From DAHUXN01 sp963729815 (GTDB taxonomy: Bacteria; Acidobacteriota; Terriglobia; Acidiferrales; UBA7541), in assembly GCA_963729815.1 (NCBI GenBank), contig CAVSPU010000009.1, forward strand, positions 1 through 64,000: a DNA stretch of 64,000 bases. Reading direction: 5' to 3'. Below the pieces are notes generated by a model. It was given only the letters and a program-made list of their open reading frames with translations. It ran no database searches and was not told the DNA's origin. This document shows positions 34,037 to 43,559 of this stretch, one piece after another (within the stretch, counting starts at the first letter, position 1; every line of letters starts with the position of its first letter). The translations under genes and the position numbers were made by a program.

Positions 34037-36508
34037 ATGGGCGATTCGCCACAGGGAAGAGTTCTCATCGCCGGGGGAAGGGCGTTCAGCCGCATCGCGA
34101 TTGTCCTGCTGGTTCTCTGCGCGATTGGGCTGGGGTCGGCCGCGGGGCTGCTGCTGGCGTATAGCAGCGACCTGCCGCAAATCCAGGAGCTGGAAAACTA
34201 CCGCCCCGACGTGGTCACGGAGCTTTACGCCGACGACGGCACGCCGATCGGAAGCTTCGCGCTGCAGCGGCGCATCCTGCTGACCTACGATCAAATTCCG
34301 AAAGTCCTCCAGGACGCGGTTTTCTCGACCGAAGACCGGCATTTCATGCAGCACTGGGGCGTGGATTTTCCGCGCGTGCTCGAAGCCGCGTGGAAGAATC
34401 TGATCACACGGAGAAGAGCGGAAGGCGCGAGCACGCTGACGATGCAGCTCGCGCGCGTCCTTTTTCTGTCGCCGGAAAAGAAATTCAGCCGGAAAGTCGA
34501 AGAGACGATGCTGGCGATTCAAATCGAGCGCCATTACACGAAGCAGCAGATTTTCACGATGTACTGCAACCAGATTTATCTGGGCGCCGGGAATTACGGT
34601 TTCGAGGCGGCGTCGGAATTTTATTTTGACAAGCCGGTGGGCCAATTGACGTTGCCCGAAGCGGCGACGCTGGCGGCGATCATTCGCGGCCCGGCGTATT
34701 CGCCGGTCCTGCATCCGGAGCGCGCGCTGGCGCGGCGCAATCTGGTGCTGGATCTGATGGTCACGAACGGGAAAATCACTCGCGCGCAGGCCAAGGAAGC
34801 GCAACAGGCGCCGCTGGGCTTGCAATTATCGTATTCGCAAAACAACAATCTGGCGCCCTATTTCGTGGAGGAAATCCGCCAGCGGCTGGAACAGGAATTC
34901 GGCCCGGAAGCGGTGCACCAGGAGGGCCTGCGCGTCTACACGACGCTGAACGCCAACATGCAACGCGACGCCGTGCAAGCGGTGCGCGACGGGCTGCACG
35001 CTTACGATCGCCGGCACGGCTGGCGCGGCAAACTGCCGAATATTTTTCAGCAGCATCTTGGCACGCTGCGAAGTTATGAATCGCCGGACTGGCGCGAGCC
35101 GATCGAGGCCGGCGATTACGTCACGGGGCTAATCACGGCGGTGGACGCGAACGCGGCGGTCGCGAAAATCGGGCCGTATCGCGCGGTGATCACGGCTCCG
35201 GATTTCGCGTGGACTGAAGCGAAATCGCCCCGGGATTTGCTGCACGTGGGAGATCTGGCGAATCTCCATATCGAAAGCCTGAATGGCGCCACGGCGAAGG
35301 TGCAGCTCGAACAGGTGCCCGCCGCGCAGGCTTCGCTGCTGGCCATTGACAACGCGACTGGCGAAATCAAGGCCATGGTCGGCGGGTACAGCTTCGAGGA
35401 ATCCAAATACAACCGCGCCACGCAAGCGATGCGCCAGACGGGCAGTTCGTTCAAGGTCTACGTCTACGCGACGGCGCTGGAGCAGGGCATGACGCCGTTC
35501 GACGTCGTCCTCGACGAGCCGGTGTCCTACACCAGCGGCAACGACATCTATACGCCGCGCAACTACGACGACACGTTCGAAGGCCGCATCACGCTTCGCC
35601 GGGCCTTGGCTGACTCACGGAATGTGCCGGCCGTGCGGATACTGGATCGAGTTGGAATTCAGAATGCGATCAATACGGCGCGCCGGTTCGGCATCACCAG
35701 TCCGCTGCCGCCGTACCTGCCGCTCGCGCTAGGCGCAGCGGACCTGACGCTGCTGGAGCACACGTCTGGATTCACCGTGTTTCCGGACGACGGCGTGCAC
35801 ATCCAGCCGCACATGATTCGCCGCGTGACGTCGTATGACGGCGCAATCCTGGAAGAAGCGCGTCCGAAGGTCACCGACGCGATTCCGCCAAGTGTTGCGC
35901 GAACGATGGTGGCGATGCTCGAAGACGTTGTGCACTTCGGCACGGGCGTGCGAGCGCAGGCATTGGGACGGCCATCGGGAGGCAAGACCGGGACGACGAA
36001 CGAGTTCACAGATGCGTGGTACATCGGCTTCACGCCGCAAATCACGGCGGGCGTTTGGGTGGGCTTCGACGATCCGAAAACTTCGCTGGGCCCAAAGGAA
36101 ACCGGCGCGCGCGCGGCTTTGCCGATCTGGCTGGAGTTCATGGAGCAGGCGTGCAAGGGGATGCCGGCGGAGAATTTCCCGAATGTTACTTCGCTCGAAG
36201 ATCTGGCGAAGAATGCGCATGAGGATGTAGATGTGCCGGATACGGCGCCGCCAGCGGACGTGTCGGAGCAGGGGATCCCTGATGCGGGGGTACCTGCCAA
36301 TGCGGGTGAGCCGATAAAGGACGTGAAATCGTCTGGCTCACAGCAATCTGGTGCGGAAGAACACCTGATTGGCGACAAGCCGGTAACCCTTAAGCCGGAG
36401 AGTAAGCCTCTTGCCGGCGATAAATCTCCAGTGGGCAAGCCAGCAGCGGTACCCAAGCCGCCGGTGAAAGCGCCGAGCAAGCCCAGCAACGCGCCTGGAG
36501 TTCGCTAA
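34037..36508 (+). CDS. Class A penicillin-binding protein (PBP1A family)
   Basis: An 823-residue bifunctional peptidoglycan synthase. One N-terminal membrane helix (residues 18-42) is followed by a GT51 transglycosylase domain with STEDRHFMQHWGVDF and EGASTLTMQLARVLF. An OB-like linker follows, then the transpeptidase domain with SxxK (TGSSFKVY), SxN (SRN in ADSRNVPAV) and KTG (SGGKTGTTNE). The last 100 residues are a Pro/Lys/Ala-rich, probably disordered tail. It polymerises and cross-links glycan strands in the periplasm. The ATG at 34037 sits just after a TACAAT box. Confidence 0.93.
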   Translation: MGDSPQGRVLIAGGRAFSRIAIVLLVLCAIGLGSAAGLLLAYSSDLPQIQELENYRPDVVTELYADDGTPIGSFALQRRILLTYDQIPKVLQDAVFSTEDRHFMQHWGVDFPRVLEAAWKNLITRRRAEGASTLTMQLARVLFLSPEKKFSRKVEETMLAIQIERHYTKQQIFTMYCNQIYLGAGNYGFEAASEFYFDKPVGQLTLPEAATLAAIIRGPAYSPVLHPERALARRNLVLDLMVTNGKITRAQAKEAQQAPLGLQLSYSQNNNLAPYFVEEIRQRLEQEFGPEAVHQEGLRVYTTLNANMQRDAVQAVRDGLHAYDRRHGWRGKLPNIFQQHLGTLRSYESPDWREPIEAGDYVTGLITAVDANAAVAKIGPYRAVITAPDFAWTEAKSPRDLLHVGDLANLHIESLNGATAKVQLEQVPAAQASLLAIDNATGEIKAMVGGYSFEESKYNRATQAMRQTGSSFKVYVYATALEQGMTPFDVVLDEPVSYTSGNDIYTPRNYDDTFEGRITLRRALADSRNVPAVRILDRVGIQNAINTARRFGITSPLPPYLPLALGAADLTLLEHTSGFTVFPDDGVHIQPHMIRRVTSYDGAILEEARPKVTDAIPPSVARTMVAMLEDVVHFGTGVRAQALGRPSGGKTGTTNEFTDAWYIGFTPQITAGVWVGFDDPKTSLGPKETGARAALPIWLEFMEQACKGMPAENFPNVTSLEDLAKNAHEDVDVPDTAPPADVSEQGIPDAGVPANAGEPIKDVKSSGSQQSGAEEHLIGDKPVTLKPESKPLAGDKSPVGKPAAVPKPPVKAPSKPSNAPGVR

Positions 36509-36587
36509 ACAAATTGATTGTCAAGTGTGTATTCTTCTTCAGCGACCGCTATGCGGAGGACTGGCCGCAGTCTTCGGAGGAGGTAAA

Positions 36588-36971
36588 ATGTGGCGAGAAC
36601 GTGCGTTGAAGATTGCTTTGGTGCTGATTGGATTGCTCTTTGTGGCAGGCGCCTACCCACTGCTCTTGTTTCTTAAACACGGGGCAGCGCTAGCGATGAT
36701 GCTCAGCCTTTATGTCACGCTGGGCGTCTTCTTGCTGCTCGCGGTTCGGAACCCATCAGCCAATCGCAGCTTGATTGCATTTGCGGCCTGGTCGAGCTTT
36801 GCGCATGCAGCTGTTATGGGATTCCAGGTGCTCCGAGGATTCGTTGAGCACGGAGAACTCTGGGGTGTGCTTGCTTTGATCGTCATCGGAATTGTTCTGG
36901 TAGTGCTCGCGCCAGCGAAGCAATCCGCAACGCAGCAATCCGCCGCCGTTGCGCGCAAGCCGGCGATCTGA
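36588..36971 (+). CDS. Small four-helix membrane protein (DUF6632-like)
   Basis: A 127-residue protein with four hydrophobic helices (about residues 9-27, 33-51, 60-80 and 89-108), starting MWRERALKIALVLIGLLF. It resembles a small uncharacterised membrane family (DUF6632 in my recollection). The ATG at 36588 has a strong GGAGGAGG ribosome binding site, which rejects the longer frame from 36525. It may be co-transcribed with PBP1A, 79 bases upstream. Confidence 0.7.
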   Translation: MWRERALKIALVLIGLLFVAGAYPLLLFLKHGAALAMMLSLYVTLGVFLLLAVRNPSANRSLIAFAAWSSFAHAAVMGFQVLRGFVEHGELWGVLALIVIGIVLVVLAPAKQSATQQSAAVARKPAI

Positions 36972-36977
36972 ATCAGG

Positions 36978-36993
36978 AGATGTTCGAACATCT
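36978..36993. terminator. 16-bp perfect palindrome between convergent genes
   Basis: AGATGTTCGAACATCT is self-complementary and occupies most of the 29-base gap between the small membrane protein gene and thiL. It could fold as a 6-bp hairpin with a TCGA loop and end both transcripts, or bind a protein. Confidence 0.4.
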
Positions 36994-37000
36994 GCGATGC

Positions 37001-38020
37001 TCAGAATGGCTGCCAGCCCTTTGGCAACAATAGAGAGCTGCAGCCGTTACGGTCAATCAACAGGAGTTGCTGTCTCCGGGTGATTTCGCCGATCTGGGTG
37101 ATTTGTGAGCGGGGCGCGATGCGGCGGAGGCGTTGCGCGGATTTTGGCGGGACGGTGAAGAGGAGGCCGTAGTCGTCACCGCCGTGGAGGGCCAGGGTGA
37201 GTGGATCGATTCCGACCGCGAGCAGGGCAGGAGGGACTTTGGCGGCGGGAATTTTGTCCGCCGAGATTTGCGCGCCGACGCCGCTTGCTGTGCATAGACG
37301 GGTCAAGTCCGTGGAAAGGCCGTCGGAGATGTCCATCATGGCGGAGGGGATGCGGCGGCGCGCCAGCGATTCGCCGAGCGCCTGGGGAATCCGCGGATAA
37401 AAGTGCGGCTGGAGGTATCTCTTCAGGCTGGATTGGCGAAGCAAGCCGCGCGCAATTAAATTGAGCAATTCGAGTCCAAGCTGCGCGCCGCCAAGCTGTC
37501 CGCTGACGTAGAGGAGATCGCCCGCGCGTGCTCCGGCGCGAGTGAGCGCGTTGCCTGGAACAATTTCTCCAAGGACAGTGACGCTGATTGTCACGCTCGC
37601 GGTCTTCGAAATGTCTCCGCCAATCAGGCGAATCTGCAGTTCGCGCGCCGCGCGAGCCATGCCGTGTGCAAATTGGTCCAGCCACGCGTGGGTCTTCGCG
37701 GATGGGAGCGCGAGCGCCAGGAGAAAGTAGCGTGGATGAGCGCCCATGGCGGCGAGATCGCTTACCGCGCGAGCGAGCGATTTGTAGCCCACGGAGTCGG
37801 GCGGATGAACACCATCGCGGAAATGAACGCCTTCAAATGAGGAGTCACAGCTCAAGACCCAGTCAGTTTTCCCGGAAGGCCGAAGTAACGCGGCGTCGTC
37901 GCCGATTCCTAATTCCACGCCGGGCTGGCCCACACGGCCCGCGACGGAAGGGATGATCCGCGTAAGTCGAGCAATTAGTGTGCGTTCCCTGTCCTTCAGG
38001 CCAGTTGAAATGGGTCTCAT
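37001..38020 (-). CDS. thiL: ThiL, thiamine-monophosphate kinase
   Basis: A 339-residue AIR-synthase-fold kinase. It phosphorylates thiamine monophosphate to TPP. Motifs are GIGDDAALL near residue 40, VLSCDSSFEGVHF (a D-rich metal site), YKSLARAVSDLAAMGAHPR, LIGGDISKT and MMDISDGLSTD. Length is typical. No thiamine riboswitch is visible upstream. The ATG at 38020 is divergent from the M23 peptidase gene, with an inverted repeat at 38031-38056 just outside its start. Confidence 0.94.
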   Translation of the reverse strand: MRPISTGLKDRERTLIARLTRIIPSVAGRVGQPGVELGIGDDAALLRPSGKTDWVLSCDSSFEGVHFRDGVHPPDSVGYKSLARAVSDLAAMGAHPRYFLLALALPSAKTHAWLDQFAHGMARAARELQIRLIGGDISKTASVTISVTVLGEIVPGNALTRAGARAGDLLYVSGQLGGAQLGLELLNLIARGLLRQSSLKRYLQPHFYPRIPQALGESLARRRIPSAMMDISDGLSTDLTRLCTASGVGAQISADKIPAAKVPPALLAVGIDPLTLALHGGDDYGLLFTVPPKSAQRLRRIAPRSQITQIGEITRRQQLLLIDRNGCSSLLLPKGWQPF

Positions 38021-38030
38021 CGGTGGTTAT

Positions 38031-38056
38031 ATAATAGTTCGAATAGGCACTATTAT
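38031..38056. promoter_or_regulatory. 8-bp inverted repeat upstream of thiL
   Basis: ATAATAGT (38031-38038) and ACTATTAT (38049-38056) form a perfect inverted repeat with a 10-base spacer, starting 10 bases outside the thiL start. It could be an operator for thiL or for both divergent genes. Confidence 0.45.
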
Positions 38057-38123
38057 GCTCACCGGATTATAGAGGCGATCCGGGCAAGAAAGCGAGCCGG
38101 CTGTCCCAAAGAGAGATTTTCGG

Positions 38124-38153
38124 TTGACTCTCTTGGGTTACCGCACTTATATT
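38124..38153 (+). promoter_or_regulatory. Sigma-70 promoter of the M23 peptidase gene
   Basis: TTGACT (38124-38129), an 18-base spacer and TATATT (38148-38153) give a near-consensus promoter. The implied start is near 38160, leaving a leader of about 115 bases. Confidence 0.65.
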
Positions 38154-38275
38154 CAGGCCGGGTTTCGAACCAAGTCTCGCGGTTCAAACGCTTTTGAGCG
38201 CGCGCAGACCGCATCAGGGGCCGGCGGTCGTATTGTCTAGCGCAAAGAGAAGCTCAGGACTTTAAAACTAGGGTC

Positions 38276-39181
38276 ATGAGAAGAAAATATTACACATTTT
38301 TTGTTGCTTCCACGGACTCCGGAAAGATGCGGCGTCTGCATATGCCGCATTACGTCCTTCATTTCCTCGCCATTCTGGCTGCTGTAGGCGGAATTACGGT
38401 GATTGCGGCAACTGCGTCCTATTCGCGAATGCTGTGGAAGGCCGCAGCCTATAACTCATTGCGGCGCGATCAAGACAACCTGACGGCTCAGTACCACCAG
38501 TTGCAAACGCAGGTGAAGGACGCGAACCAGAGGCTGAATTCCTTGCAGTCGCTGGCGAGCCAGGTAGCGGTCGCCTACGGACTGGCGCCCGTTGCGGAGA
38601 CGCAGTTCAGTTCGAGCAACACTTCGAGCCAATCCAATTACGCGTACAAAGAGACGCTGGATCAGTTCAGTTTCCTGCAGCAAAACGCGGCGGCGGTTGA
38701 GCTGGCTTCGACCGGGACGGTTCGCCTGCTGCCGGGAAACAACATTTTGAACGCGCCGTTTGTGCCTTCGCTCTGGCCCGTGATGGGAAGAATCACGAGC
38801 CGCTTCGGCGAGCGCCTGGATCCGTTCGACGGCGAGGGTGAATTCCATACGGGTCTCGACATCGCATCGCACTATGGCGATGACGTGCGCGCGGCGGCGG
38901 ATGGCGTGGTGGTTTGGACGGGCGATAGAGAAGGATACGGCCGGGTCGTGATCGTCGATCACGGATTCGGCATTACCACGTGGTACGCGCATCTTTCCGG
39001 GTATGTGGCGGAGGTCGGGATGCGAGTCAAACGCGGCGACGTGATTGCTTACGAAGGCGACAGCGGCCACGCGACGGGACCGCATCTCCACTTTGAAGTT
39101 CGCATCAATAATGCGCCAGTGAATCCATGGCGCTATCTGCATCAGGCCGACGACGGCGGAGCGATTTCCGGCGGCGACTAA
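38276..39181 (+). CDS. M23-family (LytM) peptidase with coiled coil
   Basis: A 301-residue protein. A membrane anchor (residues 26-49) is followed by a coiled coil at about 60-95 (LRRDQDNLTAQYHQLQTQV) and a C-terminal LytM domain from about 170. The zinc residues are present: H and D in FHTGLDIA, and HLHFE (the second His and Glu). It should cleave peptidoglycan cross-links or, like NlpD/EnvC, regulate amidases; the complete catalytic set favours a true hydrolase. The start is ATG 38276, transcribed from the TTGACT promoter at 38124. Confidence 0.92.
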   Translation: MRRKYYTFFVASTDSGKMRRLHMPHYVLHFLAILAAVGGITVIAATASYSRMLWKAAAYNSLRRDQDNLTAQYHQLQTQVKDANQRLNSLQSLASQVAVAYGLAPVAETQFSSSNTSSQSNYAYKETLDQFSFLQQNAAAVELASTGTVRLLPGNNILNAPFVPSLWPVMGRITSRFGERLDPFDGEGEFHTGLDIASHYGDDVRAAADGVVVWTGDREGYGRVVIVDHGFGITTWYAHLSGYVAEVGMRVKRGDVIAYEGDSGHATGPHLHFEVRINNAPVNPWRYLHQADDGGAISGGD

Positions 39182-39281
39182 GCGGCGCTTCTTTGCACCT
39201 TAAGTCTTGTTTGCTCTCCAGAAAATACTCCTCGCGGCGTTTTTTTGCGGAAGGATTTCCTCAGGCTTATCTGGGCGTGTC

Positions 39282-40331
39282 TTATTTGGATGCTGAATCC
39301 GCGGCGGCGCGAAGCATTTGCGGCGTGATTTGGACGTGCAGGCGAACGAAATGGCTGTCGTGGGAGATATCGGCGGCCTTGAGCAAAGCATCAAGCGCAG
39401 GCCACTGCGGCCCGATTTGCTGCTGAGTTTTCGAATCAGCCAGAGCCATGCGCCCCATCAGCAGCAAGCCATTCAATGTCGTGGAGAGTTTGAACGCGTC
39501 AACAGTCGAGTCGCATTCGGCTGCCGCAGCGACTTTTAAGTCCGCGCCGGTTGGCTGGCCAGCGACCGAAAGGCTCTGGATGCTTCGCAGTATCTCAACA
39601 AGTTGAGCGTTGTGGGCGGCGTCGATGCCGAGATTCTTGGCGAGGTCTTGCGTTCGCGCGACGGCAAAAATCGGAGCGCCAGCCGTCTTCGCGATTCGCT
39701 GCGACATTTCCGAGTCGAGGCGGTTCGAATCCGCCGCGAGCATGCGCGAAAGCTGCGGACCGTCGGCAAGCACAATTTCATTGGGAGAGAGAAAAGTGAA
39801 GCGGACCGTGCGCGTGGAATTTTCCTCGCGGACCTCATAGATTTTCGAATGGCCAAGGTTCACAGCGCGGCCGTTGCGAAGCGCATAGCGCTCGATTTTT
39901 TCCACGTCGAATTTCCCCTGCGCAATGGCGACGACGCTCGTCGGAGAAGTGCTGGGCCATAGAGCCACAGCGACGCGGCCAAGGTCGCGCGAGTAATCGA
40001 ATCCGGTGGCGCGAACGAATTCAGTGTATTCGGGGTCCTGTGCCGGGGAGGGCGCCAACGAGGCAAGCTCGGTGGCAAAAGGAGAATCGCGCAGCGCGCC
40101 AACATTCGCGAAGACGATTGCCTCCGCGCCCGGCGGCAACTGATGAACCAGGTCCACCGATTCGCGGACGGCAACCGCGGCGCTGCCCGTTGCGGTGGGG
40201 CTCGGAGCGGCCAGCGCAGCGTCGCTGAGCGCTTGTGCCCGCTCGATTTTTTCATGGCGAAAATAGAAATAGGCAATTCCGAGTGCGATAACAGCACACA
40301 GGGCCAGAATGATTGTGAGGGCGCGTTTCAT
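39282..40331 (-). CDS. Uncharacterised membrane-anchored protein
   Basis: I do not recognise a named family. The 349-residue protein has one N-terminal membrane helix (residues 4-24), then a soluble domain exposed outside the cytoplasm. It contains LPPGAEAIVFANVGALRDSP and FVRATGFDYSRDLGRVAVAL, a pattern I associate with DUF3352-like exported proteins of acidobacteria, but this is uncertain. No cysteine or metal motif is seen. The ATG at 40331 is followed at once by the Lys-Arg and hydrophobic core of the anchor. It is convergent with the M23 gene. Confidence 0.65.
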   Translation of the reverse strand: MKRALTIILALCAVIALGIAYFYFRHEKIERAQALSDAALAAPSPTATGSAAVAVRESVDLVHQLPPGAEAIVFANVGALRDSPFATELASLAPSPAQDPEYTEFVRATGFDYSRDLGRVAVALWPSTSPTSVVAIAQGKFDVEKIERYALRNGRAVNLGHSKIYEVREENSTRTVRFTFLSPNEIVLADGPQLSRMLAADSNRLDSEMSQRIAKTAGAPIFAVARTQDLAKNLGIDAAHNAQLVEILRSIQSLSVAGQPTGADLKVAAAAECDSTVDAFKLSTTLNGLLLMGRMALADSKTQQQIGPQWPALDALLKAADISHDSHFVRLHVQITPQMLRAAADSASK

Positions 40332-40448
40332 GCGGACCAGTACGGCAACTTTTTCAGTATAAAGTCAGGACGGAATGGTGTAAAGTTGGAGTGGGTAAAG
40401 AACTTAAAACTCATCATGGCACGACTCTTGCGCGGGTGTCGGAGCCCC

Positions 40449-40477
40449 TTGCAATTTTATTGCCCGCGTGGTATCTT
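40449..40477 (+). promoter_or_regulatory. Promoter of the tRNA-Thr(TGT) unit
   Basis: TTGCAA (40449-40454), a 17-base spacer and TATCTT (40472-40477) lie 17 bases before the tRNA. This is the only good promoter seen at the head of the tRNA-tuf cluster. Confidence 0.6.
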
Positions 40478-40493
40478 CGACGGGTTTGCTTCT

Positions 40494-40566
40494 GCTGGCG
40501 TAGCTCAGTTGGTAGAGCATCTGATTTGTAATCAGAGGGTCGGGGGTTCAAATCCCTCCGCCAGCT
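40494..40566 (+). tRNA. tRNA-Thr (TGT)
   Basis: A complete cloverleaf: acceptor GCTGGCG/CGCCAGC, D arm, anticodon loop TTTGTAA with TGT, T arm GGGGG/TTCAAAT/CCCTC. The 3' CCA is not encoded (discriminator T followed by GAG). Confidence 0.96.
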
Positions 40567-40630
40567 GAGTTTTGAGGGATCGGGATTTTCGGATTTTGGA
40601 ATCGTCGGATTCCTCGTATTACAAACGAAC

Positions 40631-40660
40631 GGGCTGGTGTCTCCAGACACGAGCCCTTTC
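40631..40660 (+). terminator. Terminator-like hairpin after tRNA-Thr(TGT)
   Basis: A 12-bp stem with one mismatch (40631-40642 with 40645-40656) and a CC loop is followed by TTTC. It separates tRNA-Thr(TGT) from tRNA-Tyr; the short T-run suggests partial termination. Confidence 0.5.
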
Positions 40661-40716
40661 TGCGTTGCGAAGTTCTCCGGTCGGGACCAACGGATTATGT
40701 GCCGGTAGTTCTCGCG

Positions 40717-40805
40717 GGACGGGTGGGTGAGTGGCTAAAACCAGCAGACTGTAAATCTGCCGCTCCTTGCGGGCTACGGAGGTTCGAATCCTCCCCCGTC
40801 CACCA
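40717..40805 (+). tRNA. tRNA-Tyr (GTA)
   Basis: A class II tRNA with a long variable arm. Acceptor GGACGGG/CCCGTCC, anticodon loop CTGTAAA with GTA, T arm GGAGG/TTCGAAT/CCTCC, encoded CCA. Confidence 0.96.
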
Positions 40806-40933
40806 TTACGCTCGCGAGGGCGCTGAAGCGCGAAAGACTAGGAATACAGTTCGATCTCGAAAAACTTGTTGGGTGAAGTCCCAAGGAATCGTTGGCGGGA
40901 AAGGCGAAGCGCAAAACCAGCGAACAGGTGGAC

Positions 40934-41009
<76 letters not shown>

Positions 41010-41025
41010 GGATTGCGGTCAGGCG

Positions 41026-41065
41026 GCGGGGGTAACTCAGACCTGCCTGCGTAGCAGGGTTAGAG
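41026..41065 (+). pseudogene. 5' fragment of tRNA-Gly
   Basis: GCGGGGGTAACTCAG at 41026-41040 is identical to the first 15 bases of the intact tRNA-Gly at 41108. It is followed by a CCTGC-ctgcgta-GCAGG hairpin and then GGGTTAGAGC, which resembles the distal D arm. No anticodon or T arm for glycine follows, so this is a truncated copy. Confidence 0.7.
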
Positions 41066-41107
41066 CAGCGAGGCGCGATTTTTTGAAGTCGAGGATGTCG
41101 AAGTTTG

Positions 41108-41182
41108 GCGGGGGTAACTCAGGGGTAGAGTCTCTGCCTTCCAAGCAGATGGTCGCGGGTTCGAATCCCGTCCCCCGCTCCA
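41108..41182 (+). tRNA. tRNA-Gly (TCC)
   Basis: Acceptor GCGGGGG/CCCCCGC, anticodon loop CTTCCAA with TCC, T arm GCGGG/TTCGAAT/CCCGT, encoded CCA (41180-41182). Confidence 0.96.
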
Positions 41183-41220
41183 TCATTGGGGATGCGTAGC
41201 AAGAGAGGCGAGCGTTCGGC

Positions 41221-41451
41221 GTGCAAGACTGGCAAATCAATTTGAACGGGTGGCAATGCCCCAGCTGTGAGGCGGTGCATAGTGCCTCAGTTCCTGTCTG
41301 CTTGGTTTGGAACACGACGCGAGAGCGTTACGCCGGAACTATCGATGTTAAGTGCGAGCGTTGCGGACGGACTTCCGAGTCGGTCGTGGATGTGAGCTTG
41401 GAAGCGAAGGCATCAATATACACCGTTCACCACTCCAAGAGTGTGAGCTGA
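41221..41451 (+). CDS. Small putative zinc-ribbon protein
   Basis: A 76-residue protein with two CxxC pairs (CPSC near residue 13 and CERC near 45), consistent with one zinc ribbon. The start is a GTG at 41221, 38 bases after tRNA-Gly, with only a weak ribosome binding site, so the start and even the gene are uncertain. It lies between tRNA-Gly and tuf, where tuf would normally follow directly. Confidence 0.45.
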   Translation: MQDWQINLNGWQCPSCEAVHSASVPVCLVWNTTRERYAGTIDVKCERCGRTSESVVDVSLEAKASIYTVHHSKSVS

Positions 41452-41473
41452 CTGAAGAGTGAGGTTGTAAGCG

Positions 41474-41797
41474 ATGACTTGGGCATTTCAGTGGTTGGGT
41501 ACTGCGCTGGATTCTAAACTGAATCCGAAAACTGAGCACAGACGCCTTGACAACATTCGCTGTTTCTTGAGCGGCTGCAAGCTAAGGGGCGGCGGGCGTT
41601 TTGAAGCCGCCATATTGCATCTTCCAATTGGCAACGCTTACGCATCTGGCGACCATCGCTGGGACGCCATGGAATTGTTCGCAATGCTGGAAGCGCATGA
41701 AACGGTGCTCTTGAGGAGCCGTTACGAGGACCTCATGTCCAAAGTGAGGGTCGAGTTTCCTGAACTGAAAACGCAATTTTCTGAACAATTTTCATAG
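41474..41797 (+). CDS. Uncharacterised 107-residue protein before tuf
   Basis: No family is recognised. The ATG has GAGG 10 bases upstream. The protein is mixed alpha/beta with a central GRFEAAILHLPIGNAYASG segment and an acidic helical end (LEAHETVLLRSRYEDLM). It ends 17 bases before tuf and would be co-transcribed with it. It could be a recent insertion in the tRNA-tuf cluster. Confidence 0.5.
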   Translation: MTWAFQWLGTALDSKLNPKTEHRRLDNIRCFLSGCKLRGGGRFEAAILHLPIGNAYASGDHRWDAMELFAMLEAHETVLLRSRYEDLMSKVRVEFPELKTQFSEQFS

Positions 41798-41814
41798 CTT
41801 AGGTGGAGTGAACG

Positions 41815-43002
<1,188 letters not shown>

Positions 43003-43007
43003 TTTAT

Positions 43008-43385
43008 ATGCAGACTCTGGAAGAGCAAATTTTTAGAACAGAATCCGCTTCAATTCTTGGTCACCTTCGAGAATTGACGACCAGAAGAGGATATAAGTTT
43101 GACTGTCCGCCGGCGGACTGGCCCCAAGGGCAGACTGCCAAATTAAGCAAGGATGGCAATTGGTTAGAGTTAACAGCTGCGTCCCCAAAGGAACTGGGTT
43201 CTATGCCGGAAATGATGAATGCCGCCGGGTTTCGCCTGACCACGAGTTGGGGTCACAAGGTCATTATGTATCGCGAATTGAAGTCATGGCGAGTTTGGAA
43301 TCCGACAATGATTGCGACGGATTCAGTTGAAGTAAGTAATGTTGGTGAGTGGCTGGATGACCAAATCATGAAGGTATTGGGTTAG
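43008..43385 (+). CDS. Uncharacterised 125-residue protein wedged between tuf and rpmG
   Basis: No family is recognised. The gene begins 6 bases after the tuf stop and ends 3 bases before rpmG, so it is almost certainly in the same transcript. The protein is soluble, with an N-terminal helix, a CPPADWPQGQTAKLSKDGNW stretch and a Trp-rich end. There is no clear ribosome binding site, and codon use looks more AT-rich than tuf. Translation may rely on coupling with tuf. Confidence 0.55.
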   Translation: MQTLEEQIFRTESASILGHLRELTTRRGYKFDCPPADWPQGQTAKLSKDGNWLELTAASPKELGSMPEMMNAAGFRLTTSWGHKVIMYRELKSWRVWNPTMIATDSVEVSNVGEWLDDQIMKVLG

Positions 43386-43388
43386 CTG

Positions 43389-43538
43389 ATGCGCGAAATC
43401 ATCACATTGCAGTGTGGCGAGTGCAAAAACCGAAACTACGCGACCATGAAGAACCGGAAGAAGCACCCGGAACGGCTTGAGACGTCGAAGTTTTGCAATA
43501 CGTGCCGGAAGCACACGCCGCACAAAGAAGTGAAATAG
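43389..43538 (+). CDS. rpmG: Ribosomal protein bL33
   Basis: A 49-residue protein, translated by hand from the sequence: it starts MREIITLQCGECKNRNYATM and ends KHTPHKEVK. Four cysteines in two CxxC pairs (CGEC, CNTC) mark the zinc-binding form of L33. It lies between tuf and secE as in many bacteria. The start is ATG at 43389. Confidence 0.95.
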   Translation: MREIITLQCGECKNRNYATMKNRKKHPERLETSKFCNTCRKHTPHKEVK

Positions 43539-43559
43539 GCGGCGAGTTTTCTGAGCGCC

